A stretch of 48,241 nt of DNA. Source: Bacteroidia bacterium. Lineage in GTDB: Bacteria; Bacteroidota; Bacteroidia; UKL13-3. The translations under genes and the position numbers were made by a program. Each line of letters opens with the position of its first letter. The stretch's first letter is position 1. Under the pieces are notes generated by a model that was not told the origin of the DNA, did no database searches, and saw nothing but the letters and a program-made list of their open reading frames with translations. This document shows, piece by piece, positions 35,934 to 45,526 of the stretch. The stretch covers positions 1 through 48,241 of the forward strand of contig JALONP010000022.1 in assembly GCA_025454875.1 (NCBI GenBank), in the 5' to 3' direction.

Positions 35934-36653
35934 TTACGATTTGCGGTAAGGAAACGTTTTTAGCACTTCGTCTTTATACGTGCTGCCAATTGTTAAGCGT
36001 TGTCCATTAATAAGCATAGTCGAATGATTGGCCTCTGAAACATGGTTTAAGTTTACAATATACGATTTATGGATGCGCATAAAATGCGTGTGCAATGATA
36101 GCTGGGATTCAAAATTTTTCATGGTGCTATGAACCGTAATGCGTTCATCATTTATCCATAACCGAACATAGTCTTTTAACCCTTCTACCAACCAGAGATT
36201 TGCTAAATCTATTCTAACCCATTTACCTTCAGAGCGCACCAGTAAATGGTTTTGGATAGGTGTGGTATGATTCGTTCGGTTGGTGTGGGAACGAAACTGG
36301 TCAACCGCCTTTTGAATGGCTTTTGTAAAACGCTCAAACGAAATGGGTTTAAGAAGGTAATCAACCGCATTCAGCTCATAACTTTCAACAGCATGCTCGG
36401 AGTACGCTGTTGTAAAGATGGTCATAGGTGGATTTTTAAGTTGTTTTAAAAAGTCAATGCCGCTCATTTCAGGCATATTGATATCAAGTAGTAAAAGATC
36501 AATTGTTTGGTTATTTAATATAACAAACGCTTCCAATACATTTCGGCAGGTGCCAACCAAAGTTAAATCAGCTATTTTGCCAACATATGATTTTAAAATT
36601 TCCTTTGCCAAAGGCTCATCATCAATAATTAAAACACTGAGCGTTTTTTGCAT
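35934..36653 (-). CDS. LytTR-family response regulator
   Basis: A 239-residue regulator: receiver domain with IIDDEPLAK, phospho-acceptor Asp57 in LLLLDINMP and KPISFERF, then a LytTR domain (~140-235) with NLWLVEGLKDYVRLWI, MRIHKSYIVNLN and RLTIGSTYK. It overlaps the kinase gene by one base (TAATG), so the two are co-transcribed. It sits between two paralogous serine-hydrolase genes, which are its most obvious candidate targets. Confidence 0.93.
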   Translation of the reverse strand: MQKTLSVLIIDDEPLAKEILKSYVGKIADLTLVGTCRNVLEAFVILNNQTIDLLLLDINMPEMSGIDFLKQLKNPPMTIFTTAYSEHAVESYELNAVDYLLKPISFERFTKAIQKAVDQFRSHTNRTNHTTPIQNHLLVRSEGKWVRIDLANLWLVEGLKDYVRLWINDERITVHSTMKNFESQLSLHTHFMRIHKSYIVNLNHVSEANHSTMLINGQRLTIGSTYKDEVLKTFPYRKS

Positions 36654-37738
36654 TATGAAAGTTGTATATGCATTTCAATAGTAAAATAATTTTCAGTAAT
36701 TGTTGTTTCTAAGCTGTATTTATTCGGAAACAACAATGCCAGTCGTTTTTTTAACGTACCTAGTCCAACACCGCCAATTTGATTTTGGGCGGTCGCAACA
36801 ATATTATTTGTGCTTTTAAGGTGCATTTGGTTTTGAACAATGGTTAATTGAAAATCCACCTCAAGTTCGGCCATATTTCGGGTATGTTTAAAAATATTTT
36901 CTACAATAGGTAGCCACAAAAGTGGTGGAATGAAATACGGTTTATCAGCCATTATTGAAAACTGAGTCTTAGGCGTTTCGTTGATTCTTAACAATTCAAT
37001 ATCTACATAAGCAAGTAAAATTTCTTTTTCCTTTTCAAATGAGATTTGGTCTATGTTTGAATCGTACAAGATATACCTAAGTATAGATGATAACCTCAAA
37101 ATGGCATCAGGTGTTTCATCTGATTTTTTAAGCGCTAATCCATATAAGTTATTAAGTGTGTTAAACAAAAAATGTGGATTGAGTTGTCCTTTTAAAAATG
37201 CCAGTTCGGCTGCCCTGTGTTCATTGACAAGGGCCTGAAGTTGCTTGTTTTTAGCAACCGAAAAATGGTAATATCCAAGCAGGGTAAACAATACTACCCA
37301 AACCACCATGAATGGGAAATAGGATGTTGTATCGGATAAGATTCCCAGTAAACTCATATCATTGGTAACGGGCGTCATGATGATACTCATTTCAAATAAG
37401 CCAGGATCAGCAAATGCAATTGGTATCCACTTCATGCAATAGGTGTATGCAAATGATACCATCAATACAAGTGCAGTTGAAGTGAGGATATATAACAGGC
37501 GTTTTTGTTGAAACAACAACTTAGGTAATAGCACCAAGTTATTTACATAACTGAGGATAACAAAGAACAGCATGTAAAACAAGATGATGCTGTAATAGAA
37601 TAAGTTTGAATGAATATGTTGATCATCGGCATCACTTATTTTAAGAATGAATAAAAATATCCAGAAGTAACTATTAAGTGCAATACGGGAGCCTAATAAT
37701 TGGATATATTTACTGTAGGTATGTTTTACTTGATTCAT
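36653..37738 (-). CDS. LytS-type sensor histidine kinase
   Basis: A 361-residue kinase with four membrane segments in the first ~160 residues, the His_kinase box FLKGQLNPHFLFNTLNNLYG (His189) and an ATPase domain (LPIVENIFKHTR, GGVGLGTLKKRL). It is the partner of the regulator at 35934. It is divergent from the second serine-hydrolase gene with 160 bp between starts. Confidence 0.92.
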   Translation of the reverse strand: MNQVKHTYSKYIQLLGSRIALNSYFWIFLFILKISDADDQHIHSNLFYYSIILFYMLFFVILSYVNNLVLLPKLLFQQKRLLYILTSTALVLMVSFAYTYCMKWIPIAFADPGLFEMSIIMTPVTNDMSLLGILSDTTSYFPFMVVWVVLFTLLGYYHFSVAKNKQLQALVNEHRAAELAFLKGQLNPHFLFNTLNNLYGLALKKSDETPDAILRLSSILRYILYDSNIDQISFEKEKEILLAYVDIELLRINETPKTQFSIMADKPYFIPPLLWLPIVENIFKHTRNMAELEVDFQLTIVQNQMHLKSTNNIVATAQNQIGGVGLGTLKKRLALLFPNKYSLETTITENYFTIEMHIQLS

Positions 37739-37818
37739 TACGCAAAGAAGTAAATCCTGATTTATTTATTAAGCGCTTACTCGACAAACAAGGTCATTTT
37801 TTAGACGAAAGATAAAAG

Positions 37819-37829
37819 TCGAATGATAA
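37819..37829 (+). promoter_or_regulatory. Second copy of the shared serine-hydrolase promoter motif
   Basis: TCGAATGATAA matches 10 of 11 positions of the motif at 34537-34547. It lies about 70 bp before the second hydrolase and about 80 bp from the kinase start on the other strand. Confidence 0.3.
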
Positions 37830-37898
37830 CCCACGTTTGTCTACTTCTAAACATTTGCATTGGTTATTCATGTTTTTTTGAATGCAATAAATAACCGA

Positions 37899-39266
37899 AT
37901 GATGAATAAAAAATACAGGATAGCCATACTGATACTCGTTTGTATGGGTTTGGCATTAAACACAAAAGCACAAGTTACACCATTTGTTGCTGGGAGGCTT
38001 CAATTCACGCTTGACAGCATTTGCAACCGGTACAATATCAAAGGAACTTCAGCCGCTGTGCTTATTCCTAATATGGGAATTTGGAAGAGTGTAAATGGTG
38101 TTTCGCAAGAGGGTGTTCCTCTTTCAACTGATATGCTTTTTGGAATGGGTAGCAATACCAAAACATTCATTGCTGCTACGCTTCTTAAGATGCAGGAACA
38201 GCAACTTATATCATTAAATGATACGATTGGCAAATGGATTACTGGATACCCCAATATCAATGGTAAGGTTACAATCAGGCAATGCTTGAACCATACAAGT
38301 GGTATATTTGATTATTTGCAGAACGCTACAATTAATGATAGCATTTTGGGCAAACCTGAAAAAAGATGGACAAGGGAAGAAATTCTTTTCTTGGCTAAGG
38401 CACCATTATTTGCTCCTGGTGCAAGTTGGGATTATTCCAATACCAATTATATTATTTGTGGTATCATTATCGAAAAGGTGCTTAATAAGTCTCCCTTCCA
38501 AGCCATTAACGAGTTGATTTTGCAGCCCAACGAACTGTTGAATACAGTGGATTTTAATGAAAAGGGGAACCGCAGTTTTGCACATCCTTGGAGCATGATT
38601 GAAAACGGGCAAACCCTTACCGATATGACCACCACACCATACCTTGAGCAACTGTTTAGTTTAGCTAACACTGCGGGTTCGCTCATTACCTCATCTGAAG
38701 ACAATGTGCTGTTTTGGCATAAATTGTTTACGGGTCAAATTGTTAATGCGCAATCATGGAGAGAAATGACAACCATGGTTAACTTAAGCAACAATACACA
38801 ATACGGGTTGGGCATATTTAGGTATAACCGCAGAATCAATGGCCGCACAGCTTACTCACATGGAGGTACTTTTTTTGGATACATTAATGAAAACATAGTC
38901 GATACAACTTCGGGTGTTACCATTGCGGTGCTCACCAATCAAGATAGCATTAACAACAATGGACTTCTTGATATTGTAATTAAGGCATTGCACCGTGTTA
39001 CGTTAAACATGCCTCCTGTTGGTATCAATGAATTCCAACCATTATTGGCGGTAAACATTAGGCCTAATCCAGTGAGCAATACAATTTGGGTAGAGTTGGA
39101 AGCAAACGGAACTTATCTTACACTGTACGATATGCATGGTCGAATGGTACTGAGCGAATCAGAAACAAATACCATTGATGTTTCAGGTATTGCGAATGGA
39201 ATGTATATCCTACACGCAACCAAAGGTGGGTTGTATTACCAACAGCGTTTGGTGGTGCAGCATTGA
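37899..39266 (+). CDS. Beta-lactamase-family serine hydrolase with T9SS sorting domain (second copy)
   Basis: A 455-residue paralogue of the 34560 product. It has a signal peptide ending TKAQ, then VTPFVAGRLQFTLDSICNR and AAVLIPNMGIW, close to VTAAVLIPDQGIW in the other copy. Active-site motifs are SNTK, YSN (in WDYSNTNY) and HGG. The C-terminal sorting domain starts IRPNPVSN and ends QRLVVQH. The start is placed at 37899 (ATGATG; 37902 is equally possible) because the longer frame from 37860 adds a segment unlike a signal. A strong terminator follows. Confidence 0.9.
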   Translation: MMNKKYRIAILILVCMGLALNTKAQVTPFVAGRLQFTLDSICNRYNIKGTSAAVLIPNMGIWKSVNGVSQEGVPLSTDMLFGMGSNTKTFIAATLLKMQEQQLISLNDTIGKWITGYPNINGKVTIRQCLNHTSGIFDYLQNATINDSILGKPEKRWTREEILFLAKAPLFAPGASWDYSNTNYIICGIIIEKVLNKSPFQAINELILQPNELLNTVDFNEKGNRSFAHPWSMIENGQTLTDMTTTPYLEQLFSLANTAGSLITSSEDNVLFWHKLFTGQIVNAQSWREMTTMVNLSNNTQYGLGIFRYNRRINGRTAYSHGGTFFGYINENIVDTTSGVTIAVLTNQDSINNNGLLDIVIKALHRVTLNMPPVGINEFQPLLAVNIRPNPVSNTIWVELEANGTYLTLYDMHGRMVLSESETNTIDVSGIANGMYILHATKGGLYYQQRLVVQH

Positions 39267-39312
39267 GATTTCTTGTTAAGAAAGATAATACATGTGTTTT
39301 TGTATTTACTAA

Positions 39313-39342
39313 AAAATCCCGTTCAATACTGAACGGGATTTT
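39313..39342. terminator. Bidirectional intrinsic terminator
   Basis: AAAATCCCGTTCA (39313-39325) pairs perfectly with TGAACGGGATTTT (39330-39342) around ATAC, with A and T tracts on both sides. It serves the convergent serine-hydrolase and urocanate-hydratase genes. Confidence 0.9.
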
Positions 39343-39348
39343 ATGTAT

Positions 39349-41034
39349 TTAGTAACCAGCTTTTGCTGTTTTATCTTTTAAACGCTCTTTGATATCGAGT
39401 CGGTGTTTGCGAGCGGTATCAATGGCAATATCATAACCTGCATCAGCATGTCGAATTACTCCCATTGCAGGGTCGTTGTGCAATACGCGTTTGAGTCTGC
39501 GAGCAGCATCTTCCGTTCCATCAGCAACAATTACCATTCCTGCATGAATGCTGTAACCCATGCCTACGCCACCACCATGATGGATGGAAACCCAACTTGC
39601 ACCACCTGCGGTATTGATTAGTGAATTTAAAATGGGCCAATCTGCTACGGCATCACTGCCATCTTTCATAGCTTCTGTTTCGCGGTTCGGACTTGCAACA
39701 GAGCCCGTATCCAAATGATCGCGGCCAATTACGATGGGCCCTTTTACTTTTCCAGTGCGAACCAATTCATTAAATGCCAAAGCAGCTTTCTCTCGGTCAC
39801 CTTGTCCAATCCAGCAAATACGCGCAGGCAATCCTTGAAAAGCAATACGTTCTTGAGCCATATCTAACCAGCGGTGTAATGATGTATTCTCAGGAAACAG
39901 CTCTTTCATTACTTGGTCAGTTACATAAATATCATTTGGGTCGCCACTCAATGCCACCCATCGGAATGGGCCTTTACCCTCACAAAACAACGGACGAATA
40001 TATGCAGGCACAAACCCTGGAAACGCAAATGCATTTTCTACATGGCGTTGGTCTTTGGCTTGCCCACGAAGATTGTTGCCATAATCAAATACTACTGCAC
40101 CCCGCTCTTGCATTTCAATCATCAATTTTATATGGTGTGCCATTGTATCCAACGATTTTGAAACATACTTTTCGGGCTCTGTTTTACGCATGCGGTCAGC
40201 AACTTCTTCTGCTATGCCTTCGGGGTAATATCCATTTAATGGATCATGTGCCGATGTTTGATCTGTAAGTAAATCAGGTGTGATATTGCGTTCTTTTAAG
40301 CGCTCCAATAAGTCGATGATATTGCATACAACACCAATAGACAAACGTTGACCCGCAGCTTTTGCTTTTAAGGCCATGTCAATCGCTTGGTCAATGTCAC
40401 GGCTCATCACATCAAGATAACGTGTTTCAATTCTTTTTTTGATACGCCATTCAACTACTTCAGCAGCCAGGCATACGCCATCACACATGGTAACAGCAAG
40501 TGGCTGCGCGCCTCCCATTCCGCCCAAACCTGCCGTAACGGTAAGTGTTCCTTTTAAGCTTCCACCAAAATGCTGGCGAGCCGCCTCGGCAAAAGTTTCA
40601 TATGTACCTTGTACAATACCTTGCGACCCAATGTAAATCCAACTACCAGCAGTCATTTGACCATACATCATCAATCCTTTTTTATCCAACTCATGAAACG
40701 TTTCCCAGTTGGCCCATTTAGGTACCAACATGCTGTTTGAAATCAACACGCGTGGAGCATCTTTATGTGTAGGTAAAATACCAACAGGTTTACCACTTTG
40801 AATCAACAATGTTTCGTCTTCTTCAAGGTCTTGTAGCGCTTTTACAATTAAATCGAAACTTTCCCAGTTGCGTGCGGCTTTTCCAATACCACCGTATACA
40901 ACCAAATCTTCTGGTTTCTCTGCAACCTCAGGATCCAAGTTGTTATGCAACATACGCAAGGCCGCTTCTTGCACCCATCCTTTGCAGCTTAATGTATTGC
41001 CAGTAGCGGCATGTAAAACTCTTTTAGTCGACAT
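39349..41034 (-). CDS. hutU: Urocanate hydratase
   Basis: A 561-residue NAD-dependent enzyme that converts urocanate to imidazolonepropionate in histidine degradation. Recognisable stretches are [54 protein letters not shown] and [19 protein letters not shown]. Length matches the family (~555). No hutH, hutI or formiminoglutamate gene is present in the window, so the rest of the pathway must be elsewhere. It shares a bidirectional terminator with the hydrolase gene. Confidence 0.97.
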   Translation of the reverse strand: MSTKRVLHAATGNTLSCKGWVQEAALRMLHNNLDPEVAEKPEDLVVYGGIGKAARNWESFDLIVKALQDLEEDETLLIQSGKPVGILPTHKDAPRVLISNSMLVPKWANWETFHELDKKGLMMYGQMTAGSWIYIGSQGIVQGTYETFAEAARQHFGGSLKGTLTVTAGLGGMGGAQPLAVTMCDGVCLAAEVVEWRIKKRIETRYLDVMSRDIDQAIDMALKAKAAGQRLSIGVVCNIIDLLERLKERNITPDLLTDQTSAHDPLNGYYPEGIAEEVADRMRKTEPEKYVSKSLDTMAHHIKLMIEMQERGAVVFDYGNNLRGQAKDQRHVENAFAFPGFVPAYIRPLFCEGKGPFRWVALSGDPNDIYVTDQVMKELFPENTSLHRWLDMAQERIAFQGLPARICWIGQGDREKAALAFNELVRTGKVKGPIVIGRDHLDTGSVASPNRETEAMKDGSDAVADWPILNSLINTAGGASWVSIHHGGGVGMGYSIHAGMVIVADGTEDAARRLKRVLHNDPAMGVIRHADAGYDIAIDTARKHRLDIKERLKDKTAKAGY

Positions 41035-41156
41035 GTTTTTTATGATTAATAAGGATTCAAAAATAATTGTTAATGAGAAAATAACTGTTATCTAACCCCG
41101 CTCTTTTTTTAAATAAAACCAAATAGCTTATCTTGCTGTTTTAACACCCTTATTAC

Positions 41157-41861
41157 ATGAAATCACAACCCTTGTTTTTAACCCTATCAGGCATTATTAC
41201 GTGTTTATTTTTTGTGTCGAGTTGTACCTTTTACGATGGTAGTATTACAGGTAATGCAGCCTTGGCTGACGCCAATTACAGGTATGTTGGCAATGTTACG
41301 GCAAGCAACAAGTGCGTGTATGTTTTTCATATTGGCGGCAATAGTAAAGAGGCGCAAATAACAGAGCTAAAAGACAACCTGCGTAAAAGATACCCGCTTC
41401 GTGATGGACTTGCTTGGGCAAATGTTTCGCTCGAAATGAAATCAGGTTTCTATATTTTATTTGATGTAAGGAAAGCGGTATTATCAGCTGATATTGTGGA
41501 CTTTTGGCCAGATACCAATAGTGCATACGCTGCATATAATGGGTATTATCTAAATAAATCAACGTTTATTCCAGTACCGGCAACGGCTAATTTTGCTACA
41601 GTTAGGAGAGACTCACTTTATAACCGACTCACCTTAGCCGCAGCCCGTAAGAATAATATGGAAAATATACGACTTAAATCACTTGAGTTTGACCAAACAC
41701 AGGTAAATACGGAGGTGGTTATTTACATCGCAAATCAACCTGTACGAGGGATTATTTTTAAAAAGGATTTTGACACTGTGTACATTGCCTATTTAGATCG
41801 TTATGGTGAGGTTGCTTACACCATGCGCAGGTTTGGTTTGTATTTAACAGACAAACCTTAA
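41157..41861 (+). CDS. Lipoprotein, DUF6567-like
   Basis: A 234-residue lipoprotein (lipobox FVSSC, Cys23). The segment SITGNAALADANYRYVGNVT, with GNSKEAQITELKDNLRKRYP and ANVSLEMKSGFYIL, resembles a Bacteroidota family I recall as DUF6567; the assignment is tentative. The C-terminal ~70 residues are beta-rich and end in RFGLYLTDKP. No function is known. It converges on the oxidoreductase gene with a 15-bp gap. Confidence 0.6.
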   Translation: MKSQPLFLTLSGIITCLFFVSSCTFYDGSITGNAALADANYRYVGNVTASNKCVYVFHIGGNSKEAQITELKDNLRKRYPLRDGLAWANVSLEMKSGFYILFDVRKAVLSADIVDFWPDTNSAYAAYNGYYLNKSTFIPVPATANFATVRRDSLYNRLTLAAARKNNMENIRLKSLEFDQTQVNTEVVIYIANQPVRGIIFKKDFDTVYIAYLDRYGEVAYTMRRFGLYLTDKP

Positions 41862-41876
41862 CCGTTTTGGGTATAT

Positions 41877-42668
41877 TTAATCGCAGCTACCATCTGGTTT
41901 GCAAACAGATCCTTGTACCGTATCAGCTTTTTCGGTTTCACTCCAAGCTTTTCGTAACGTGTTTAAGAATACCTCTGGTTGTTGGGCACCGGAAACAGCG
42001 TATTGATTGTTAAATACAAAAAATGGAACGCCCGTTACACCTATTTGTTGCGACTCATAAATATCTTGTCTCACCGCATCAGCATAAGCATTGCTAGCCA
42101 AAACCTGTTTCACTTCCATTTCATTTAGGCCAATGGCAACAGCTAGTTGCGTAAGCGTTGTATGGTCGGCCGTGTTTTTACCGTCACAAAAATAGGCTTT
42201 AAACAATTGCTCTTCCATGGCGTCACCTTTGCCTTTGCTTTTGGCGTAATGTGATAAACGGTGCGCATCAAACGAATTGGCAACAACCGCTTTATCAAAA
42301 TCATATAACAAGCCAACTTCTTTGGCCATTTGTGTTACATTGGCAGTAACCTGGCGGGTATAAGCAAGCGTCCAACCTTTGCTTTCAGCTAAATGGGTAA
42401 TGGTACTTTTGCTTGGGTCTGTTTTCATATCGGGTTGTAATTGAAAACTTTTCCATACCACTTCAACATGTTCGCGGTGTTCAAATTTTGCCAATGCTGC
42501 TTCAAATTTACGTTTGCCGATATAACAAAACGGACACATGACATCGCTCCAAATTTCTACTTTCATTTTTTTAACAGATTTAGTTCTTTCTGGTAATTGT
42601 GTATAAGCAATAGCAGCACACAGCAATATTCCGGTTACAAAGATGATGATTCGCTTGCTTGTATTCAT
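41877..42668 (-). CDS. FrnE/DsbA-family oxidoreductase with N-terminal membrane anchor
   Basis: A 263-residue thioredoxin-fold protein. The active site is CPFC (Cys45-Cys48) in SDVMCPFCYIGKRKFE, and the cis-Pro loop is TGVPFFVFNN. Residues 1-34 add a hydrophobic signal or anchor (IIIFVTGILLCAAIAYTQ), whereas FrnE relatives usually start at about Met35 and are cytosolic. The tail GSVCKPDGSCD holds two more cysteines. It should promote disulphide exchange in the periplasm if the long start is used; the short start (ATG near 42566) would give a cytosolic enzyme. It is divergent from the metal operon. Confidence 0.82.
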   Translation of the reverse strand: MNTSKRIIIFVTGILLCAAIAYTQLPERTKSVKKMKVEIWSDVMCPFCYIGKRKFEAALAKFEHREHVEVVWKSFQLQPDMKTDPSKSTITHLAESKGWTLAYTRQVTANVTQMAKEVGLLYDFDKAVVANSFDAHRLSHYAKSKGKGDAMEEQLFKAYFCDGKNTADHTTLTQLAVAIGLNEMEVKQVLASNAYADAVRQDIYESQQIGVTGVPFFVFNNQYAVSGAQQPEVFLNTLRKAWSETEKADTVQGSVCKPDGSCD

Positions 42669-42726
42669 TATGTTATTGCTATTAATACCAACAAAGAAAT
42701 AAATTGTTTGATAAAATTATGGATAT

Positions 42727-43131
42727 TTGAGGCGCATTTTGAAATTCAAAGTTTCTCATATAGCATTTTTGTTGCTCGGAATTTTTACGGTTACGTTTAT
42801 TCCTTTCAACGCCATGCATCATCATGACGAAGATGATCATGTGATTGCTACGCACTTTCATAAGGCTAAAGAGCATCATTGTGAACTCGATGAACAATTT
42901 TGCCAGCCCTCTTTAAATGAGCATTGCGGGCATGATACGCACATAGCCAAACCTATTGGCAAGTGCTTTACCTGTGCGTTTCACTTTATTAAGTATTATG
43001 AGCCGCGGTTAATTGAAACAGCAAATGCGAATATTATAAAGCATCACTTTTTCGCACAGCCGGTTTCGGTTAACATTCTCAATGTAATCATTGAGCTAAG
43101 CAATAAGGGCCCACCAACTTTACTTTCTTAA
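42727..43131 (+). CDS. Small His/Cys-rich secreted protein heading a metal operon
   Basis: Up to 134 residues with a signal or anchor (FLLLGIFTVTFIPFNA) and dense potential metal ligands: HHHDEDDH, HFHKAKEHHCELDEQFC, EHCGHDTH and KCFTCAFHF. It ends GPPTLLS. There is no in-frame ATG: candidate starts are TTG at 42727 or TTG at 42739, the latter with GAGG 6 bp upstream; a stop at 42712-42714 excludes anything earlier. It lies 35 bp before a TonB-dependent receptor gene. A periplasmic metal carrier or buffer for that receptor is inferred; zinc or copper cannot be separated by sequence. Confidence 0.6.
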   Translation: MRRILKFKVSHIAFLLLGIFTVTFIPFNAMHHHDEDDHVIATHFHKAKEHHCELDEQFCQPSLNEHCGHDTHIAKPIGKCFTCAFHFIKYYEPRLIETANANIIKHHFFAQPVSVNILNVIIELSNKGPPTLLS

Positions 43132-43166
43132 GTCCCTTTTTTGCAACATTTATTTCCTTTTACAAC

Positions 43167-45506
43167 GTGTACAAAACAATTCTCATGTTATGTGCAGGGT
43201 TGTGCTTCGCTTCATTAATTAAGGCTGAAAAGAACCTGCCAAAGCGATTTAGCTTGCAAGTTCTGGTTGTTGATAGTAATACACAAAAGCCTTTAGAAGC
43301 GGCAAGTATTACCCTTGCCGAAACTCAATGGCATGCCATTACCAATTTATCGGGAATGGTAAAAGCTGACTCATTGCTTGGGGGTTGGTACACGTTGCAA
43401 TGCTCATTTGTTGGTTATCACGCTTTTCAGCAAAGGATTTGGATCGAAAGTGATAAACAGATACGCATTGAACTTTGCCCAGAAAGCGAACACTTGCATG
43501 AAGTTGAAATTGTATCCCATTCTGATGAGTTAAGGGATTATACAGTACAAACCAGAACAATACTTAGTGCGCAAGAAATTGAACGTAATCGAGGTATCAC
43601 TTTTGTAGATCAGTTGAAGCAACTTTCAGGAGTTACACTTCTAAGTACAGGTCCTGCCATTGCAAAACCTGTAATTAGAGGTCTACATAGCAATCGATTG
43701 GTTACTATTAACAATGGGGTAAGGCAAGAGGGGCAGCAATGGGGGAGTGACCATGGAACTGAGATTGACCCTTTCGCTCCTGCAAGCATAGAAGTAATTA
43801 AAGGGGCAGCCTCTGTTGAATATGGAGCTGAAGCTATGGGTGGTGTTGTTCGTATTAACGCTAAACCATATATGGATGTTAAGGGAATCAATGCAGAACT
43901 TCAACTTATGGGCGCAAGTAATAATGGGATGGGCGCTGGATCACTTCAGATGGAAGGCTCTCACTTTGATAGGCATAAACTTAGTTGGAGGGCACAAGGG
44001 TCTTTTCGCAAGGCAGGTGACTCGCGCACTCCTGAATATGTAATGTCGAATACGGGCTTTCAAGAAATGAGTGGACAATACGGCCTGCACTACGCATATA
44101 AAGGTTTTCATGCAGATTTCTCACAAAGTTTGTTTACGACTGAAATGGGCATCTTAAGAGCGGCACATGTTGGTAATCGAGGCGACTTACTAAACGCTAT
44201 ACAGCTTGGAAAGCCAGCTTTTATTGCACCTTTCTCTTATCAAATTGAAACACCAAGCCAGCAAGTATCGCATCTCATTTCATCAATAAAAATGTGGTAT
44301 GGATTTAACAGCCAAACCAAGGTTCATATTCAGTTGAGCCGCCAATTTAACGAAAGAGCTGAGTATGATCGCCCTCCTAGGCAATCACAAAGAGACTTGT
44401 TCAATACAGTTCCTGCATACCAGTTGTTGCTTACGACCGATATTGTAGAGGCTAAACTTGAACATCAATTACTTAAAAATGTTCGTGGTGTGGTAGGTGT
44501 AAATTGGATGAACCAAGGAAATGTAAGCGAAGGTCTGCAACCAATTTTACCTAACTACCGAGCTTACACTTATGGGATTTTTGTGATTGAAAAATGGCAA
44601 CGTGGTCGGTGGATGACAGAATTGGGGATACGACAAGATTGGCGTGACCAAACACGTTTCATTTACCAAAATGGTATACAATCCAATGCCATGTATTATT
44701 CAGGTTTGACCTATTCAATTGGTGCAGCTTATGCAGTAAACGAGTATCTAAAGATCAATGCAAATAGTTCATCCGCTTGGAGGCCACCGAGCATTAATGA
44801 GTTATATAGTTATGGACTGCATGGAGGTACAGCCACGTTTGAAATTGGAAATCCGAACTTGGTACCGGAGCGTAGCTTAAACAGTGAAATTGGCTTGGTA
44901 CTTCACCATTCAAAATGGACCGGAGAATTTAACCTGTTTCGTAACCTATTTCACAACTTCATTTACCGCTTGCCTAATCCAGTTCCTACCATCACTATTC
45001 GGGGATCTTTTCCGATGATGAACTTTGTGCAAGACGATGCGTTGCTGCAAGGTGCTGAATTGAACCTTACCCGGTATTTAAATAAGTCGTTTTCTGCAGG
45101 TGTTAATGCTTCATATTTATATGCACAAAATACATCTGATAATGTACCACTCATATTTATGCCTGCCAATCGCGCTCGATTTACTATTGCTTACCAAAAG
45201 GAGGCTATTTGGAAGATAAAAGGGGTGTTTGTAAATGTACAATACAACTATGTTGCAATGCAAAGTCGATTCCCTAAAGGTATTGATATTATTGATCCTC
45301 CTGCTGCTTACGGATTACTCGATTTAAATGCCGGATGTGAAACCCATATTGGCAAACAACCAATTCGTGTTTCAATGAGTGTATACAATATGCTTAGTAC
45401 TTCTTACCGTGACTATTTAAGCCGACTTCGTTATTATACCCTTGAGCCTGGCATTAATTTTTTATTGAGGCTCACAATTCCGATTACTATCTATAAACCA
45501 TCATAA
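43167..45506 (+). CDS. TonB-dependent receptor, probable metal (zinc?) uptake
   Basis: A 779-residue outer-membrane receptor. After a signal peptide ending KAE come a carboxypeptidase-regulatory-like domain (~30-110), a plug (~130-225) with VIRGLHSNRLVTINNG and VIKGAASVEYGAEAMGGVVRI, and a beta-barrel to the end. The plug segment GQQWGSDHGTEIDPFAP is rich in acidic and His residues, a feature I associate with ZnuD-like zinc receptors. The GTG start at 43167 gives a good signal; ATG 43185 is an alternative without the positive end. Neighbours on both sides suggest metal, but substrate remains an inference. Confidence 0.85.
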   Translation: MYKTILMLCAGLCFASLIKAEKNLPKRFSLQVLVVDSNTQKPLEAASITLAETQWHAITNLSGMVKADSLLGGWYTLQCSFVGYHAFQQRIWIESDKQIRIELCPESEHLHEVEIVSHSDELRDYTVQTRTILSAQEIERNRGITFVDQLKQLSGVTLLSTGPAIAKPVIRGLHSNRLVTINNGVRQEGQQWGSDHGTEIDPFAPASIEVIKGAASVEYGAEAMGGVVRINAKPYMDVKGINAELQLMGASNNGMGAGSLQMEGSHFDRHKLSWRAQGSFRKAGDSRTPEYVMSNTGFQEMSGQYGLHYAYKGFHADFSQSLFTTEMGILRAAHVGNRGDLLNAIQLGKPAFIAPFSYQIETPSQQVSHLISSIKMWYGFNSQTKVHIQLSRQFNERAEYDRPPRQSQRDLFNTVPAYQLLLTTDIVEAKLEHQLLKNVRGVVGVNWMNQGNVSEGLQPILPNYRAYTYGIFVIEKWQRGRWMTELGIRQDWRDQTRFIYQNGIQSNAMYYSGLTYSIGAAYAVNEYLKINANSSSAWRPPSINELYSYGLHGGTATFEIGNPNLVPERSLNSEIGLVLHHSKWTGEFNLFRNLFHNFIYRLPNPVPTITIRGSFPMMNFVQDDALLQGAELNLTRYLNKSFSAGVNASYLYAQNTSDNVPLIFMPANRARFTIAYQKEAIWKIKGVFVNVQYNYVAMQSRFPKGIDIIDPPAAYGLLDLNAGCETHIGKQPIRVSMSVYNMLSTSYRDYLSRLRYYTLEPGINFLLRLTIPITIYKPS

Positions 45507-45526
45507 ATAAATAACTAAAAACAACA

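Noticed and set aside
34560-39266. The two serine hydrolases as antibiotic-resistance beta-lactamases.
   Set aside because: The fold is shared with esterases and D-peptidases, and T9SS-tagged members are common in Bacteroidota; sequence alone does not support resistance.
39774-40268. A 164-codon plus-strand frame opposite hutU.
   Set aside because: It is the shadow of a strongly conserved enzyme gene and has no independent evidence.
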